Program-made: the position numbers and the translations under genes
In this document: piece after piece, positions 10,401-20,338 of the stretch
Position numbering within the stretch: the stretch's first letter is position 1
Layout: every line of letters starts with the position of its first letter
Notes under the pieces: model-generated
What the model saw: only the letters and a program-made list of their open reading frames with translations
Told to the model about the DNA's origin: nothing
Database searches by the model: none
NCBI RefSeq assembly: GCF_932526225.1
Contig: NC_064045.1
Span: 4,102,498 to 4,166,497 of the forward strand
Direction: 5' to 3'
Source of the DNA: Nematostella vectensis
Taxonomy: Eukaryota > Cnidaria > Anthozoa > Actiniaria > Edwardsiidae
Length of the DNA: 64,000 nucleotides

Positions 10401-11030
10401 CCATATGAGCCTTCATCAACCATCATTAACCCATATCAGCCTTCATCAACCATCATCTACCCTTATCAGCCTTCATCAACCATCATCTACCCTTATCAGC
10501 CTTTGTATCTTCAGCCCTTATCAGCCTTCATTAATTCTTATCAGCCTCATGATTAACGATCACTAGCCAAACAATTTTCTACCCTTATCAGCTTGATCAA
10601 CATCCATTATTCACATCCGCCATCACCCTTACCATAACCATCACTAGCCTTCACTAGCCTTCATCAACAGTCATCACTACCATATCAATCATAATTAGCC
10701 CTCGTTAACCCTCAACAGCCTTCAGAATCAGCAATATTCCTCACAAGACAGGCGGATATGCACAAAGAGAAACATTTCTCGATATCAACGCAATACATTA
10801 ATCATTCAACTGAGAAAAGTTTCTGGAAAAAAGAAACTTTTCTGCATCTTTTGCTAATCCGAATAGAACTGATAGGCTGTAAGTCGATATCTGAAAGTAG
10901 AAGAACTTTAAAAGAAGACCGTACCTTCAAAACGCTTGTAATTTCCATCGTTTTTGTCTTCTGAACGGAAAACTGCGCCGGTAAAAGCAAACGAAAACGC
11001 TGCAGTGAAGATAGCAAACCAGCTTTTCAT
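6162..11030 (-). CDS. Secreted PAN/apple plus fibrinogen-like domain protein
   Basis: Three exons: 11030..10925, 8435..8221 and 6800..6162 (TAA stop), 319 aa. Exon 1 encodes a signal peptide (MKSWFAIFTAAFSFAFTGA) and ends in phase 1. Exon 2 starts in the matching phase and is a PAN/apple-like module at about residues 36-107, with cysteines in the pattern CALLC...QC...CEL and the typical SFNF core. Exon 3 (residues 108-319) opens like a fibrinogen-related domain: SCLDYLRRGRKENGKYLI, then ICDFTTEPGWAWTLL. It has about the usual FReD length of 210 aa and four cysteines. PAN and FReD modules usually bind carbohydrate or protein ligands outside the cell, in innate recognition or adhesion. The role here is not known. 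The second half of the FReD is diverged, so assignment there rests on position and length. The boundary phases (1, then 0) are consistent throughout. Confidence 0.75.
6873..7087. mobile_element. MITE with GCCTGGTGCA termini
   Basis: It starts GCCTGGTGCACACTAGTG and ends GCATGCACCAGGC. An inner palindrome at about 6925-6985 (CCCGACATAACGACATGGA against its complement) covers the centre. It lies in intron 2 of the PAN-FReD gene and directly abuts the AACGRC hexanucleotide array. Confidence 0.7.
7091..7530. repeat. Hexanucleotide array (AACGAC/AACGGC)n, about 72 units
   Basis: The unit is AACGAC, with frequent A-to-G change at the fifth base and rare AACACC or AACGAA variants. Every frame is open on both strands, giving Asn-Asp, Gln-Arg, poly-Thr, poly-Val, Ser-Leu or Cys-Arg repeats. 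These are all artefacts of a 6-bp unit without stop codons. Confidence 0.95.
7531..8220. other. Intron 2 of the PAN-FReD gene
   Basis: No exon is seen. A short palindrome lies at 7737-7798: AGCCTGAGTATCAGGC against GCCTGATACTCAAGCT, with a G-rich loop. Confidence 0.5.
8634..8735. mobile_element. GTACCCAGGATTGGCTG-family element, left half
   Basis: It starts GTGTACCCAGGATTGGCTGA, and the block GCAGTCATATGGTATCATATGG matches the elements at 26037, 50449 and 60977. The matching right-half block AAGAAATGACCCACTTTTTT lies 1 kb away at about 9768, suggesting an old insertion that was later split. Confidence 0.6.
8820..9640. repeat. ~150-bp tandem repeat with TGACGTCA and CACGTGA motifs
   Basis: About four diverged units of 145-157 bp. 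Each carries GATGACGTCAC followed by TCACGTGAC, then TTGACACATACATGACAC, ACCAAGTTTGGT and a CATATGATGTTT-like block. The GACGTCAC cores are at about 9114, 9259 and 9416. The last unit is split by the half element at 9446-9595. Its continuation resumes at about 9585. Confidence 0.8.
9446..9595. mobile_element. Half copy of the TAGCCTGC Mutator-like MITE
   Basis: It matches the left arm of the palindromic element at 16591-16984: TAGCCTGCTTGCAGGCGGTA, GGGCGCCATCTTGTATT and GGGGGCGAGCGCAAAAACGG. The right arm is absent. It sits inside a unit of the CRE/E-box repeat, so it inserted after that array formed. Confidence 0.75.
10250..10745. repeat. ~30-bp minisatellite in intron 1 of the PAN-FReD gene
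   Basis: The core unit CCTTCATCAACCATCATTAA is followed by CCCATATCAG, and is regular from 10310 to 10500. Both sides degenerate into shorter CATCA/CTTATCAGCC repeats. Confidence 0.85.
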
Positions 11031-12454
11031 TCTCTCGCTACAAATTTTTTCCGGTATGGAAGTCTTTGAGAATCAAAAAAAGGATAGTTATATTCAACCG
11101 ACTGTTATATCAGAAGTTTTTGAAGAAATGTTAATTGAGGATAAAGGAATTACCTAATAAATAGGAAGACAATTGATCCTTATGTTACTTAGCAATGAAA
11201 ACGTCTAACATAAAGCAGTGGTGGATCGTTGCGATGGTAAGGGATGGGGGGTCTACCGGTCCGGTGCCCTCCCCCCTTGGGTTAAAAGGTTTAAAGAAAT
11301 ACATGGTAGCTAAAATCTTCCCTTAATATGGTTCTATACTTGGGTAGCCCTTCTAATCTTGATGTGGTATCCTGGGAGCCTCCCCCTATAACACGACATA
11401 ACAACAAATCCTCAAAACAAAAGTTTTTAAGGGATGGGGGTTAAACGATTTAATTTCCTTTTCTTTTTTCGTCTGCGATCTGGATAAGGGAAGCAAACAA
11501 GCGGGTTTCGGGGTAATAGTAAACATCATCGGAAATAACGGGATTTCAAAGAAAAAAAATCCGGATAACATGGTTTGGAGAAGCCATTTTGGGTCCTTAA
11601 CCATGGTTCGTAACTTTAAAAATATTAAACAGTATAACAATGTAGATGCTATGCTTTTTACTACACCTGCTTTAAATCATTAGACATTAGGGTATATCAG
11701 TGCTAAATAAACTGAACGTACTCCACGGTTTTATAAACCAATTCTAATAATTTCGAGGATTGTTCCCGTGTCAAACACAAGCGTTGCTCGGGTTAACCAT
11801 CATAACAAGATGACATTCTTGAATAAAATATAAACTTTGAGTCTTCATAAGGGGATAAAAAAATATTTAACAATTTTAGCTCAGCTCATGGATTCAATCA
11901 ATTAGATTATTTGAAAGGCCACTTCTTCAAGTTAAAAATAGTATCAGGGGCGGCGGAGTTGTCACATAAGTTGGGGTGGGGGGGGGGGATGGGGCGAAAG
12001 TTGGGGGGAGGGGTGGGTTTGTGGTTTCAGGTTTTAAACTGTTCAAACAAATTTGTCCTCGGTTGCATAGGTACCGCTTGAAATCCGTTGTTGGTTTAAA
12101 AAACGTTCATATATAAAGAAACATCCGCTCAGAATAGAGAGGGGGGGGGGGGGGGGGGGGGGGCGCTGGCCCCTGAGTATAAAAACGGGACAAAAACGGA
12201 TTTTTTTCAAGCAGCAATTTTCGTTGTATTTACTTTACAATTTTACTTTAGTTTAGTGAACATAGTTTATAATACGTTTTATTCATCATATACAATATTT
12301 TTTTTAATTCGCGGTGTGTTAGCGCGAAAAATAGCTCAAAATAAAATTGTCTGACATCACTAAACTAGTAAGCCGTGCTTGTAATGCCCTGGGATCAGGG
12401 CCAGATGTTTTGTTTGAAGAAGGCCAATCACGCCACCATTTTACGCTCCCGCAC
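11031..12454. other. 5' flank of the PAN-FReD gene, intergenic
   Basis: No gene is recognised. A long G run lies at about 12140-12163, with shorter ones near 11975-12000. The promoter of the minus-strand PAN-FReD gene should lie just right of 11030, but no distinct motif was identified. Confidence 0.4.
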
Positions 12455-12742
12455 GACAGAGCAAAAAAATGGTATGAAATTTTCCAATTCTCAATATATA
12501 AGCTCAAGATATGAAATTGAGATATTAGCGAGCAAAGTTGGCTTTATTTCTGATCAGAACCCGACTAAAAACGAGGAGAATTCATACTTTGAACATTCGA
12601 AAATTGCACTTCAAGCCTTAGAAAAAAACGCTTTTTGATATGTTGGTTTACATAACAAAAGGGACATTTATGCAAAAATTCAAGCTTACCGGAGTTAACT
12701 AGACCTTATTTTTGGGAAAACTTTCCATATTTTTGCTCTGTC
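12455..12742. mobile_element. 288-bp Mutator-like MITE (GACAGAGC termini)
   Basis: The termini are GACAGAGCAAAAAAATGG and the inverted TTTTTGCTCTGTC. A perfect 9-bp target duplication, CTCCCGCAC, lies at 12446-12454 and 12743-12751. The interior (GCGAGCAAAGTTGGCTTTAT, GGAGAATTCATACTTTGAAC) is shared with the longer copy at 48759-49138. Confidence 0.88.
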
Positions 12743-12965
12743 CTCCCGCACAATACAAAGTCACACGAAGAGATCCATTTCCATGGGCTAATTCAAGCAA
12801 GTAACTGATCTACTTTAAATCAAATTTCGCTTATAAAGTAATGAGACTTTGATCGTGGACGGTCATTTCAATGGTGCTGGATGATCGACATTCTTTAAAA
12901 CAAGAGATTTTCAGCAAGATGAACCATTTTAACGCAGTGGAACCAAATTAAAAGATTCAAAATTG

Positions 12966-13122
12966 ATTCAAGTCTTAGCTAAGAGTAATTAAAACCGATT
13001 TTGATTAATAAATTAATTATTTTAAACCAATTATCTAAAATTAATTATTTATAATTAATTAATTAATTAATTAATTAAATAAAACCGAATTCAAGTCTTA
13101 GCTAAGAGTAATTTAAACCGAA
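12966..13122. repeat. 33-bp direct repeats around a (TTAA)n tract
   Basis: TCAAGTCTTAGCTAAGAGTA occurs at about 12968 and 13091 in the same orientation. Between them is an AT-only stretch of TTAATTAA units. Confidence 0.75.
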
Positions 13123-13673
13123 CTTGAAATCGGAAGTCAATAACGGGCTAATTTAAAGTGACTGATATGACTTTTGAGCATGCGCAAGAAGGCGGAGCTA
13201 TCCCTGTCATAGCGCGCGTGGGTGTTTGCTAATTGGGACTTGTGATTAGCGATCACGTGACTTTTTGGATGGCAAACAAGCGCGCCCAGGCTTTTAGCGG
13301 CGCTTACGAATAAAACCAGAATTTTCTTTTTTCAGAATGGGTTTATTTTCATTTATTTTTTTTTTGTGTGTGTGTCGTTATCTGACGTGACAGGCGCAGT
13401 TATTTCTGTGTTTATTTTGGCTTGAATTTGCCACTCAAAAGGTCACGTGATCTCTTAGCGCAAGTCCCCTATTAACGGGGATAAGTGTGCAAAAGCCGGG
13501 CATAGATACGCTGTCTTGGTGTACAGAAAACCCCAACTGTAACAAGTGGGGAGGTTGAGAGCCAGTCAATTCCATGAAAAAATGCACTCGTTATTGTCGT
13601 TATTACCTTCTGTAGTCGAATTATCCGCGTCCTTTAAGAAAGGCAAAAACATGGACGTCGGCGCTTGCTCGGA
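13123..13673. other. Intergenic, 3' side of the GPCR gene
   Basis: No gene is recognised. It contains two CACGTGA-bearing blocks, at about 13253 and 13443. The second resembles 3420-3520. Confidence 0.4.
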
Positions 13674-14666
13674 TCACATGTACTTAGACGAGATGACGCA
13701 GACCTCTGTAGTTTCGATGCTATCTTCGACCCTGCAGTTGCCCACTCTGTTACACTTCCGTATTTTCTTTATCAGTTTGAGATACTCTCGTCGAAAGGTT
13801 GGGATTAGTAGCGCGTAAATCACTGGACTCGTAACACTGCTCAACATGGCGAGGTAGCCATACAAGAGATACACCCATCGCGGCATCACCAAGCGCCCGA
13901 TGAAGAAATCCACCAAGTCGATAGCGAGAATGGGTACCCAGCAACACAGGTAGCCCAACACAATCGCCACCAGAGTCTTAGTTATCGCTATCTCCTCGGC
14001 GCCGATAGAGGTCGTCACGGCAACCATGTGCTGTCGCACCTTAAGATACACTCGTAGATAACAGTAGCAGATGACGGTGCCCGGAATGAGTACGAGAACG
14101 ATAAAATGAAGCCCTTTTTGCAAGCCGCTTTCAGACGAAGGAAAGCAGAGGATCTTACCAGGCTGGAACTTGAATTTCTCGTCTTCTAGTATGTAAGGTA
14201 ATGGCGCGATCAGGGCGAACACCCACAGGGTTACGATATACACGGCAGTTGATCTTACACTAAAAGCCCTCTTAAACTTAGTGGGTCTCACAACTCGGTA
14301 GAATCTATTGACGGCGATGCAAGAAATCGTCTGCATTGAACCGACGGCAATAGCGATGCCGGAATAGCCCATGTATTGACAGGCGGCATAAGAGAACGGC
14401 CATTTACCTATCGCTAGAGATGGTGCAGCGAACGGCAACCCGTTTAGAACAGACATTGAGAGATCAAACACCGCCAGGCATGCTATGAGCATGTTGGTGG
14501 AGCCCCAAAGGCGGCGATTCTTTGCTATGACAAGAAGAGTCGCTGAGTTGCCGAGAAGCGCGCAAAAGCATATTAAACACCATAAGGAAACTTCGGCGAT
14601 GCGCTGGACATTGCCTCGTTTTTTCATTGCTTGATACAACTCGTAAAACTCAGGTGTTTCGTTCAT
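13674..14666 (-). CDS. Class A (rhodopsin-like) GPCR, melatonin-receptor-like, intronless
   Basis: Single-exon frame of 330 aa from the ATG at 14666; a longer frame would start at a GTG. Seven hydrophobic helices are visible. TM1 carries GNSATLLVI (residues 39-47). TM2 has NMLIACLAVFDLS. A conserved disulphide pair is likely between Cys97 and Cys174. The TM3 end is NRF (120-122) where most class A receptors have DRY. TM6 is CCWVP (241-245), and TM7 is SPVIY (280-284) in place of NPxxY. The NRx and non-NPxxY variants, together with the VRPTKFKRAF loop, are most like melatonin-type receptors. The ligand cannot be told from sequence, and cnidarians have many such receptors. The protein would sit in the plasma membrane and couple to G proteins. 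The basic C-terminal KLIKKIRKCNR could form helix 8 and includes a possible palmitoylated Cys. Confidence 0.93.
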   Translation of the reverse strand: MNETPEFYELYQAMKKRGNVQRIAEVSLWCLICFCALLGNSATLLVIAKNRRLWGSTNMLIACLAVFDLSMSVLNGLPFAAPSLAIGKWPFSYAACQYMGYSGIAIAVGSMQTISCIAVNRFYRVVRPTKFKRAFSVRSTAVYIVTLWVFALIAPLPYILEDEKFKFQPGKILCFPSSESGLQKGLHFIVLVLIPGTVICYCYLRVYLKVRQHMVAVTTSIGAEEIAITKTLVAIVLGYLCCWVPILAIDLVDFFIGRLVMPRWVYLLYGYLAMLSSVTSPVIYALLIPTFRREYLKLIKKIRKCNRVGNCRVEDSIETTEVCVISSKYM

Positions 14667-16590
14667 CACGAACCGAAAGCGCCAACACCAGCTCAGCTCT
14701 AACTAATTTCGGATGCTAGCAAGCGTAGTTATACGCGTAAAACCTCATGCCTAGGCTACTCCCTGTAGCGCTCCCAAATTAAAAATTCCAAAAGCGGTAG
14801 AATACTAGAGCCATTCATTAAGTGGGAAATTACAGCGTGTTTTCATCTGTGCTATAGCTGTGCTATAAAAGTGTTAATTCTGGTGGACTTGCCGTTTTGC
14901 GCGCTGTTTTAAATGATTACTCGCGACTACCCACGCAGACAAACCGTTTTCTCAACCATTGGGAGTTATCAAAAAAGATGAGGAATTTAGGATCATTTTT
15001 TTTATTGATTTGTTCATAAAGCCGTAAGTAGCTTGGCTAAAACGGTGTGGCTTATGAAGTGCCTACAGAGATTATAAGCACTAGTCTGAAGGGGGAAATT
15101 ACCCTCTACCTGTCTACGCAGTTGAGTTCATTTGGTCTCGGCGTGTGTGGATTGCCGCGTCTTTTTTTTTTTCAATTTTAATTTCATTTTGTTATTGCTT
15201 GTTTGGTGATGGTCCAAACCTCGCAAAATTTACCATTGCAATTTTTCGTAAATTTTCCTAAAATTTAATTGAATGCACAGATACTGGTTTGGGACTTTTA
15301 CGCCATTACTTTTCTTATAATTTTATTGCATGCAAGACGTCTGGTCTTGGACCTCGCAAAAAAAAATCATTTCAGTTCTTATATCAGGCGACTGGTTGGG
15401 CATTGCCATATGTTGTTAGCTGGCTTTATTTTACGAGTGGCGACAGGACCACTGTCTCGTCGCAACGCTTCATCGGAGGGGTTATCTAATACCAGGCCCG
15501 TATCCAGGGGGGGGGGGGGGGGGGCACACACACAAACACAACGGCCAAAAGTCCATTTTCGGTTCTCTATAGCGAGCTTTTTGTAGACAATACTATAAAG
15601 CACAAGATATATCACTCTGGTATGTCATCAATCCATAAGTCAGACGTTTTAGGAGGCAAATCCGACAATAAACGTCCATTGGGAGATACTGCAAAGGCAT
15701 AAAGAATCTCTTTTTGTTCTTTCGGAGGTGATCAGATTTTTATCAGAAAACTCACAGTAACAGATGACTCACTCCCTCCCCTCCCCCCAGAAAAAAATTA
15801 ATTCGGTCCACCACCAAGAAAAATTCTGGGTATGGGCCTGTAAAACCCTTAATTGCCCTGTCTGGGGACTGGGTATTCCGGGTCCCTGGGCTTCGGGTTG
15901 GTGTCTGGTTACTCTGCCAGGTATGTTAGTATATTTCTACGGCGGACCAGATAATTCGGTTCATTTTATCCCTCGCCTGGCAACCCCAGTTCTGATTGAC
16001 GTTTTTGTTTTGGGGAGAGATACTAGGGCTTGTCTATTTTATGTGCCGTTCTTCAGGTCGAAGTTTTTGGAGTAAGTTAAGGTATGAGTTGTGGGTATTT
16101 AGATTTTTATATTCTGAATAATGAGCATTTTAATAATGGGGTTATTCTTAGGATGGTTAATACTTTTCTCTTCTTACCATTACCATATATCTGCCCCTGG
16201 GTAACTCAGCTTATGGATTGGACAGACTTGGTAGCATCATTTTGGCGGAGCCAGGTCTCCGTCCCATAATGAGAACACAATGAGGCTGGTGAGGATATAT
16301 CACTTTACCCTAATTTAACGAACAAATGTTTCGAGAGTTGAAAACAACGATCCCGTGGGTTTTTAGACAAAAGAAATAGAAATGTAACGAGTAAGGATTT
16401 CGCTGAATCGGGAGGCAGGAGACATTTCGCACAAAGGTGAGCGATATTTTATTTGCTGAATACAATATTCAACACAAATTGGGAATGCAGTTTTTGTTTT
16501 TTTATTAAGAAATCGCTGACAAAGTATCCTAATTTCCGTGCTCCCTGTGCCCATATGAACAAGCCCAATAGTCCAGTTTCGAGTTCCGTT
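14667..16590. other. Intergenic, no gene recognised
   Basis: No convincing exon is seen. A short element-like piece with a G run lies at about 15494-15530 (CAGGCCCGTATCCAGGGGGG). The GPCR promoter should be just right of 14666. Confidence 0.45.
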
Positions 16591-16984
16591 TAGCCTGCTT
16601 GCAGGCGGTACTCGGTTATCATCGCGAAAAATCGGTTATCATCGCGGAAAACCCTCTCCGTTCGATGATAGGGCGCCATATTGTATTCTAAGCCGCACGG
16701 TTCCTGGGGGCGAGCGCAAAAACGGACGCAGGGCAGGGAGGAAAGGAGAGGGAAGAGGAAAAAAAAACCCCTTCCCCCTTCCCTCTCCTTTCCCCCCTAC
16801 CCTGTGTCTGTTTTTGCGCTCGCCCCCAGGAACCGTGCGGCTTAGAATACAATATGGCGCCCGATCATCGAACGGGGAGGGTTTTCCGCGATGATAACCG
16901 AGCTTAGAATACAATATGGCGCCCGATCATCGAACGGAGAGGGTTTTTCGCGATGATAACCGAGTACCGCCTGCAAGCAGGCTA
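16591..16984. mobile_element. 394-bp near-palindromic Mutator-like MITE
   Basis: The ends are TAGCCTGCTTGCAGGCGGTA and its exact inverse. A perfect 9-bp target duplication, AGTTCCGTT, lies at 16582-16590 and 16985-16993. Each arm also holds a tandem block with ATCATCGCG and GGGCGCCATATTGTATTCTA. That block is duplicated at different places in the two arms, so the palindrome is imperfect. It is non-coding and would fold into one long hairpin. Confidence 0.92.
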
Positions 16985-19069
16985 AGTTCCGTTTTGCCTG
17001 CTGGTCATAGGCACAGAGGACGCATAAATACAGTGCAAGCCTCGTTTTCAATTGAATCGATTGCAAATACCAGCGGAATCATGAAGTATTCTCAGGTTTC
17101 TGCATTGTTTTATTCCAAGTTCAAGAGGATTATCGCTGGTATGCCCATGGAATTTGCATCAAGTCGAGGCTTACACTGTATTCATGCGTCCTTAGTCTAT
17201 AAGTCCAGCGGTCATAGTAGAACTAGAAATTGGGCTATTGGAAGGCTATTAGTAAATAGTTCATGTTCGCAAGTGTTCGAATGACATAGCTTAAAAAAAG
17301 ACGAATCGAGGGAATCGAGGAAAAATTGGCTTTGAGTATCCAGTCAGGAGAGGAATTCAGACATCATTGGCTAAGGCAGGGGCTCATGCTGAGGTGTTTC
17401 CGTGTTTATTGGCGGAGAGCTTGGCAGAGCGGAGAACATTTGAAACCATGGGGCATATCGGAATTGTACGGTATTTTCCCCAAAATAAAATCCTTTAAAA
17501 ACGTCTAAAACTCAATGTTTCCCGGAAATTTCGCAGTAAAATCCACAGGGCCGCAGAGCCGCACAATACTTCTGGCAGATTATGCTAATTTTGTTAAAGC
17601 AAGACTGTTCTTTCGTAATGGCGTTATTATTTCGCTCTTTCCTTATTATTGTTATTGTGTTGGCTTAGGTTTAATTATGTGTTTACTGCGAGTATTTTAT
17701 TTGTGTCGATTGATAATTACTACATGACCGGGAAGGACTTTGCACAAAAAGAAACATCTTTAGCGGCATTAGCATTCGATGTTTTCAGTACAATATCCCA
17801 TCAAATAACTATATTTATGTAAGTTGTTTCCATGGGCCTAAAAACATTCGATAAATGGAGGGAGGCAATATAATTAAAACGATAAAAAAAAAAAAACTTC
17901 TCAAAAAGGCCGTACCTTTAGAATGCGGGTTGGCTTTGATCGTATCGCTTTATTCACCTAGCGTGAGAATCTACACCGTTCCGAAAATAAAACATGAAAA
18001 TGAAATTGACAGCTTAAAGCTGTTTCCGTTCAGAAACAAAAGTCAAGTGTCAACAAAAATGGTTTTAGTAACGCTCTACATGCCAAAATACAAAGAGCCC
18101 TACGGATTTGGCGTTCGGTACTTCATTCTTAAACAGGGGCTTCAAAACAAGTTAAAATGGCTCAAACTTCTTCATGTAGAACGGACAGTGGGATAAAGGG
18201 TTCCTGCCCTACTTATGTCACTTATACTACTTATAAGAAACGTTTATTATAACAAAGAATAGTTTTACAGTGCACGCTAACTACATTGGCTTTCGAGTAA
18301 ATAAAAAACACTTTGCAAATTCTCGTAAAGTTGACTTTATTGAAAACACAACAAACATGCGAAGTGCGAATGTGGTATGTGATGTGCATACTTTAAAAAG
18401 CGAGCAATTAACTCACTTAATTAAGTGAAAAATGTACAAAAGACTTCTGCATAAAAGCAGAAGAATAAATATTTAAATATAACACTTTGAGCAATTTATA
18501 CAGATCACAACTGGTCACTTGTTTTGGTCTTTTTGACACGAATTTGATATTTGACACACTAGCGTTGTAACTTGAGTTGTCCAAATTCGACATTTACAGT
18601 CATAAACGGCAATCACTTTTAAAATAAACAGTCAACTGATTCAATAATTGATGAGTGGCACTCGTATCTACAGGATCATAATTTCCTGATTCCTAAATAA
18701 ATTTGTTGTAGTGAGTTTTCTATTTTTATTTTTTGACTTTTCTATTTTTCTTATTTTCAATTTCTATTTCTAGAATGGTTCTCACTCGATTTTTAAGCCT
18801 AACATATTAGTAAATTATATTGTGCTTACCCCTCGTGACTTTATAGATTAATCTGAACGTAGGAAATAAAGTACAAAATAGCTCAAAAACATCCAAAATA
18901 GAAGAATTTTAACGTCAACAACAAAGAAGGAATAAAAACTACCATGCCTTAACCACAATTAAGAAACCTTTTAACGCTCTTATAATAATATACACTTGAC
19001 CTTTTGAAGGTAAACAGTCAGTTCAATCGCAAAGTTTGAATAAATCAAAGTTTTCTTCTGTAGAGTAAA
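16985..19069. other. Intergenic and Kir 3' UTR
   Basis: No gene is recognised between 16985 and about 18300; a 113-aa + frame at 17855-18196 has no recognisable features. From about 18336 leftward on the minus strand, an AATAAA (complement at 18336-18341) could be the Kir polyadenylation signal, which would make 18320-19069 an AT-rich 3' UTR. Confidence 0.5.
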
Positions 19070-20338
19070 TTAAAGACGAGTTATAACTCGACCGGCGTCT
19101 GTGCTGCTATTTGGCATCAACTGTAATCCCAACCGTTGATGCGCCTCATCCGATCCAACCTCGACTTCATTATCACAGCCAGTTATTTCGTCTGATGGCG
19201 CCTCTTCTTGTTGCTCTACCATTCCGAGCTCAGAGGGGCAATGCGATGAGCACCCCGAAGAGCTTGAAGTTTGCATGTTTAGTTCTCTAGCAGAACATCT
19301 AGGGGTATCAACTGGATAGGTGTCATGGAACCGGGAAAAGTCGATATGGTAGGCACCGTTCTTGAAGCAGTCATAAGTGACTAATTCCGTGAAATTATGC
19401 CCCCAGTGTATTTCGTCTGCTATGTAGGACGTCCTTGCTTGGGTTGTCATTCCGGTGGATTCGACTATTCCTTCTAGAATTAGAACAACTTCGAAATCTA
19501 GCCTGAGCAAGTTGTCTGCGGAGACGTTGTAGAAAGGACTTTCATCGTTGATCTCGTGTACAACTATTGCTGGGATGAATAAGTTTATTTTCTCCTCCTC
19601 TTCACAAATCAAATCGTGGCGTAACGGTAATCCTTGCTGAAAAAATCCAATTTCTTTGCCTTCCTTTGTGCAATGTCTTCGAACGACTACTGCACGCATG
19701 TGAGATTCTATTAGTTGACTTTTCGTTCTAATATCGCCAACTCTGAACATCAAGCAAAGTTTGCCATCTCGCAAAGCAATCACCCCGTGATTAGAAAATA
19801 ATACAGTCCGACCTCTCAAGTGTGGACGGGAGAGTTTAGCAAATATTAATCCAAGCATTGTCGATGAAATTAAAAGTCCGACTATGCACTGAACGATCAG
19901 CAGAAATACACCTTCAGGGCAATGTGGCGTTACTTGCCTCCCGCCATATCCAATCGTAGTTTGTGTCTCGAGTGAAAACAAAAATGCAGAGGTCCAACTG
20001 TCGACCTTCTCAATACACTCAATATTGAAGTACTTTTGACGATAGAGATAAACACCCCACCACAGACTCCCGAAAATTAACCAGCTTACAAGAAAAGAGA
20101 CCGTAAAAATGAGGAAAACGTATCTCCACCTTGCATCGATGAGAGTTGTAAAATGATCCGCCAAGTATAACTGTGGCCTACGTGGTACATCCGACACAAT
20201 ATTCACCGTTCCTTTCTTGCCAATAAGCCGCCTTTTCTGTAACTTCTTGATATAAGATCTTCTCTTCCCGTGTTTTGTTACTTTCCTTTGGTTGACATAA
20301 TTTCCCGTAATGCCAAGATCAACCTCTAACTCCATCAT
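19070..20338 (-). CDS. Inward-rectifier potassium channel (Kir family), intronless
   Basis: Single-exon frame of 422 aa, starting with two adjacent ATGs. The protein has the complete Kir plan. A basic N-terminus leads to a slide helix (about 58-71, DHFTTLIDARWRY). M1 is about 72-97. The pore helix and selectivity filter TIGYG are at 128-132. M2 is about 143-168. A cytoplasmic beta-rich domain follows, with the PIP2-contact region LSRPHLRGRTVLFS and the family block ALRDGKLCLMFRVGDIR. The later blocks MTTQARTSY and DTPRCSARELN match Kir2-type channels. The M2 position that is Asp in strong rectifiers (Asp172 of Kir2.1) aligns with Ser158, suggesting weak polyamine block at that site. The tail is Ser/Glu-rich. 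Four subunits would form a K+ pore in the plasma membrane that sets resting potential. Confidence 0.95.
   Translation of the reverse strand: MMELEVDLGITGNYVNQRKVTKHGKRRSYIKKLQKRRLIGKKGTVNIVSDVPRRPQLYLADHFTTLIDARWRYVFLIFTVSFLVSWLIFGSLWWGVYLYRQKYFNIECIEKVDSWTSAFLFSLETQTTIGYGGRQVTPHCPEGVFLLIVQCIVGLLISSTMLGLIFAKLSRPHLRGRTVLFSNHGVIALRDGKLCLMFRVGDIRTKSQLIESHMRAVVVRRHCTKEGKEIGFFQQGLPLRHDLICEEEEKINLFIPAIVVHEINDESPFYNVSADNLLRLDFEVVLILEGIVESTGMTTQARTSYIADEIHWGHNFTELVTYDCFKNGAYHIDFSRFHDTYPVDTPRCSARELNMQTSSSSGCSSHCPSELGMVEQQEEAPSDEITGCDNEVEVGSDEAHQRLGLQLMPNSSTDAGRVITRL

Noticed and set aside
17855-18196. 113-residue Lys-rich plus-strand frame
   Set aside because: No motif, no splice context, starts in a poly-A stretch; likely chance.
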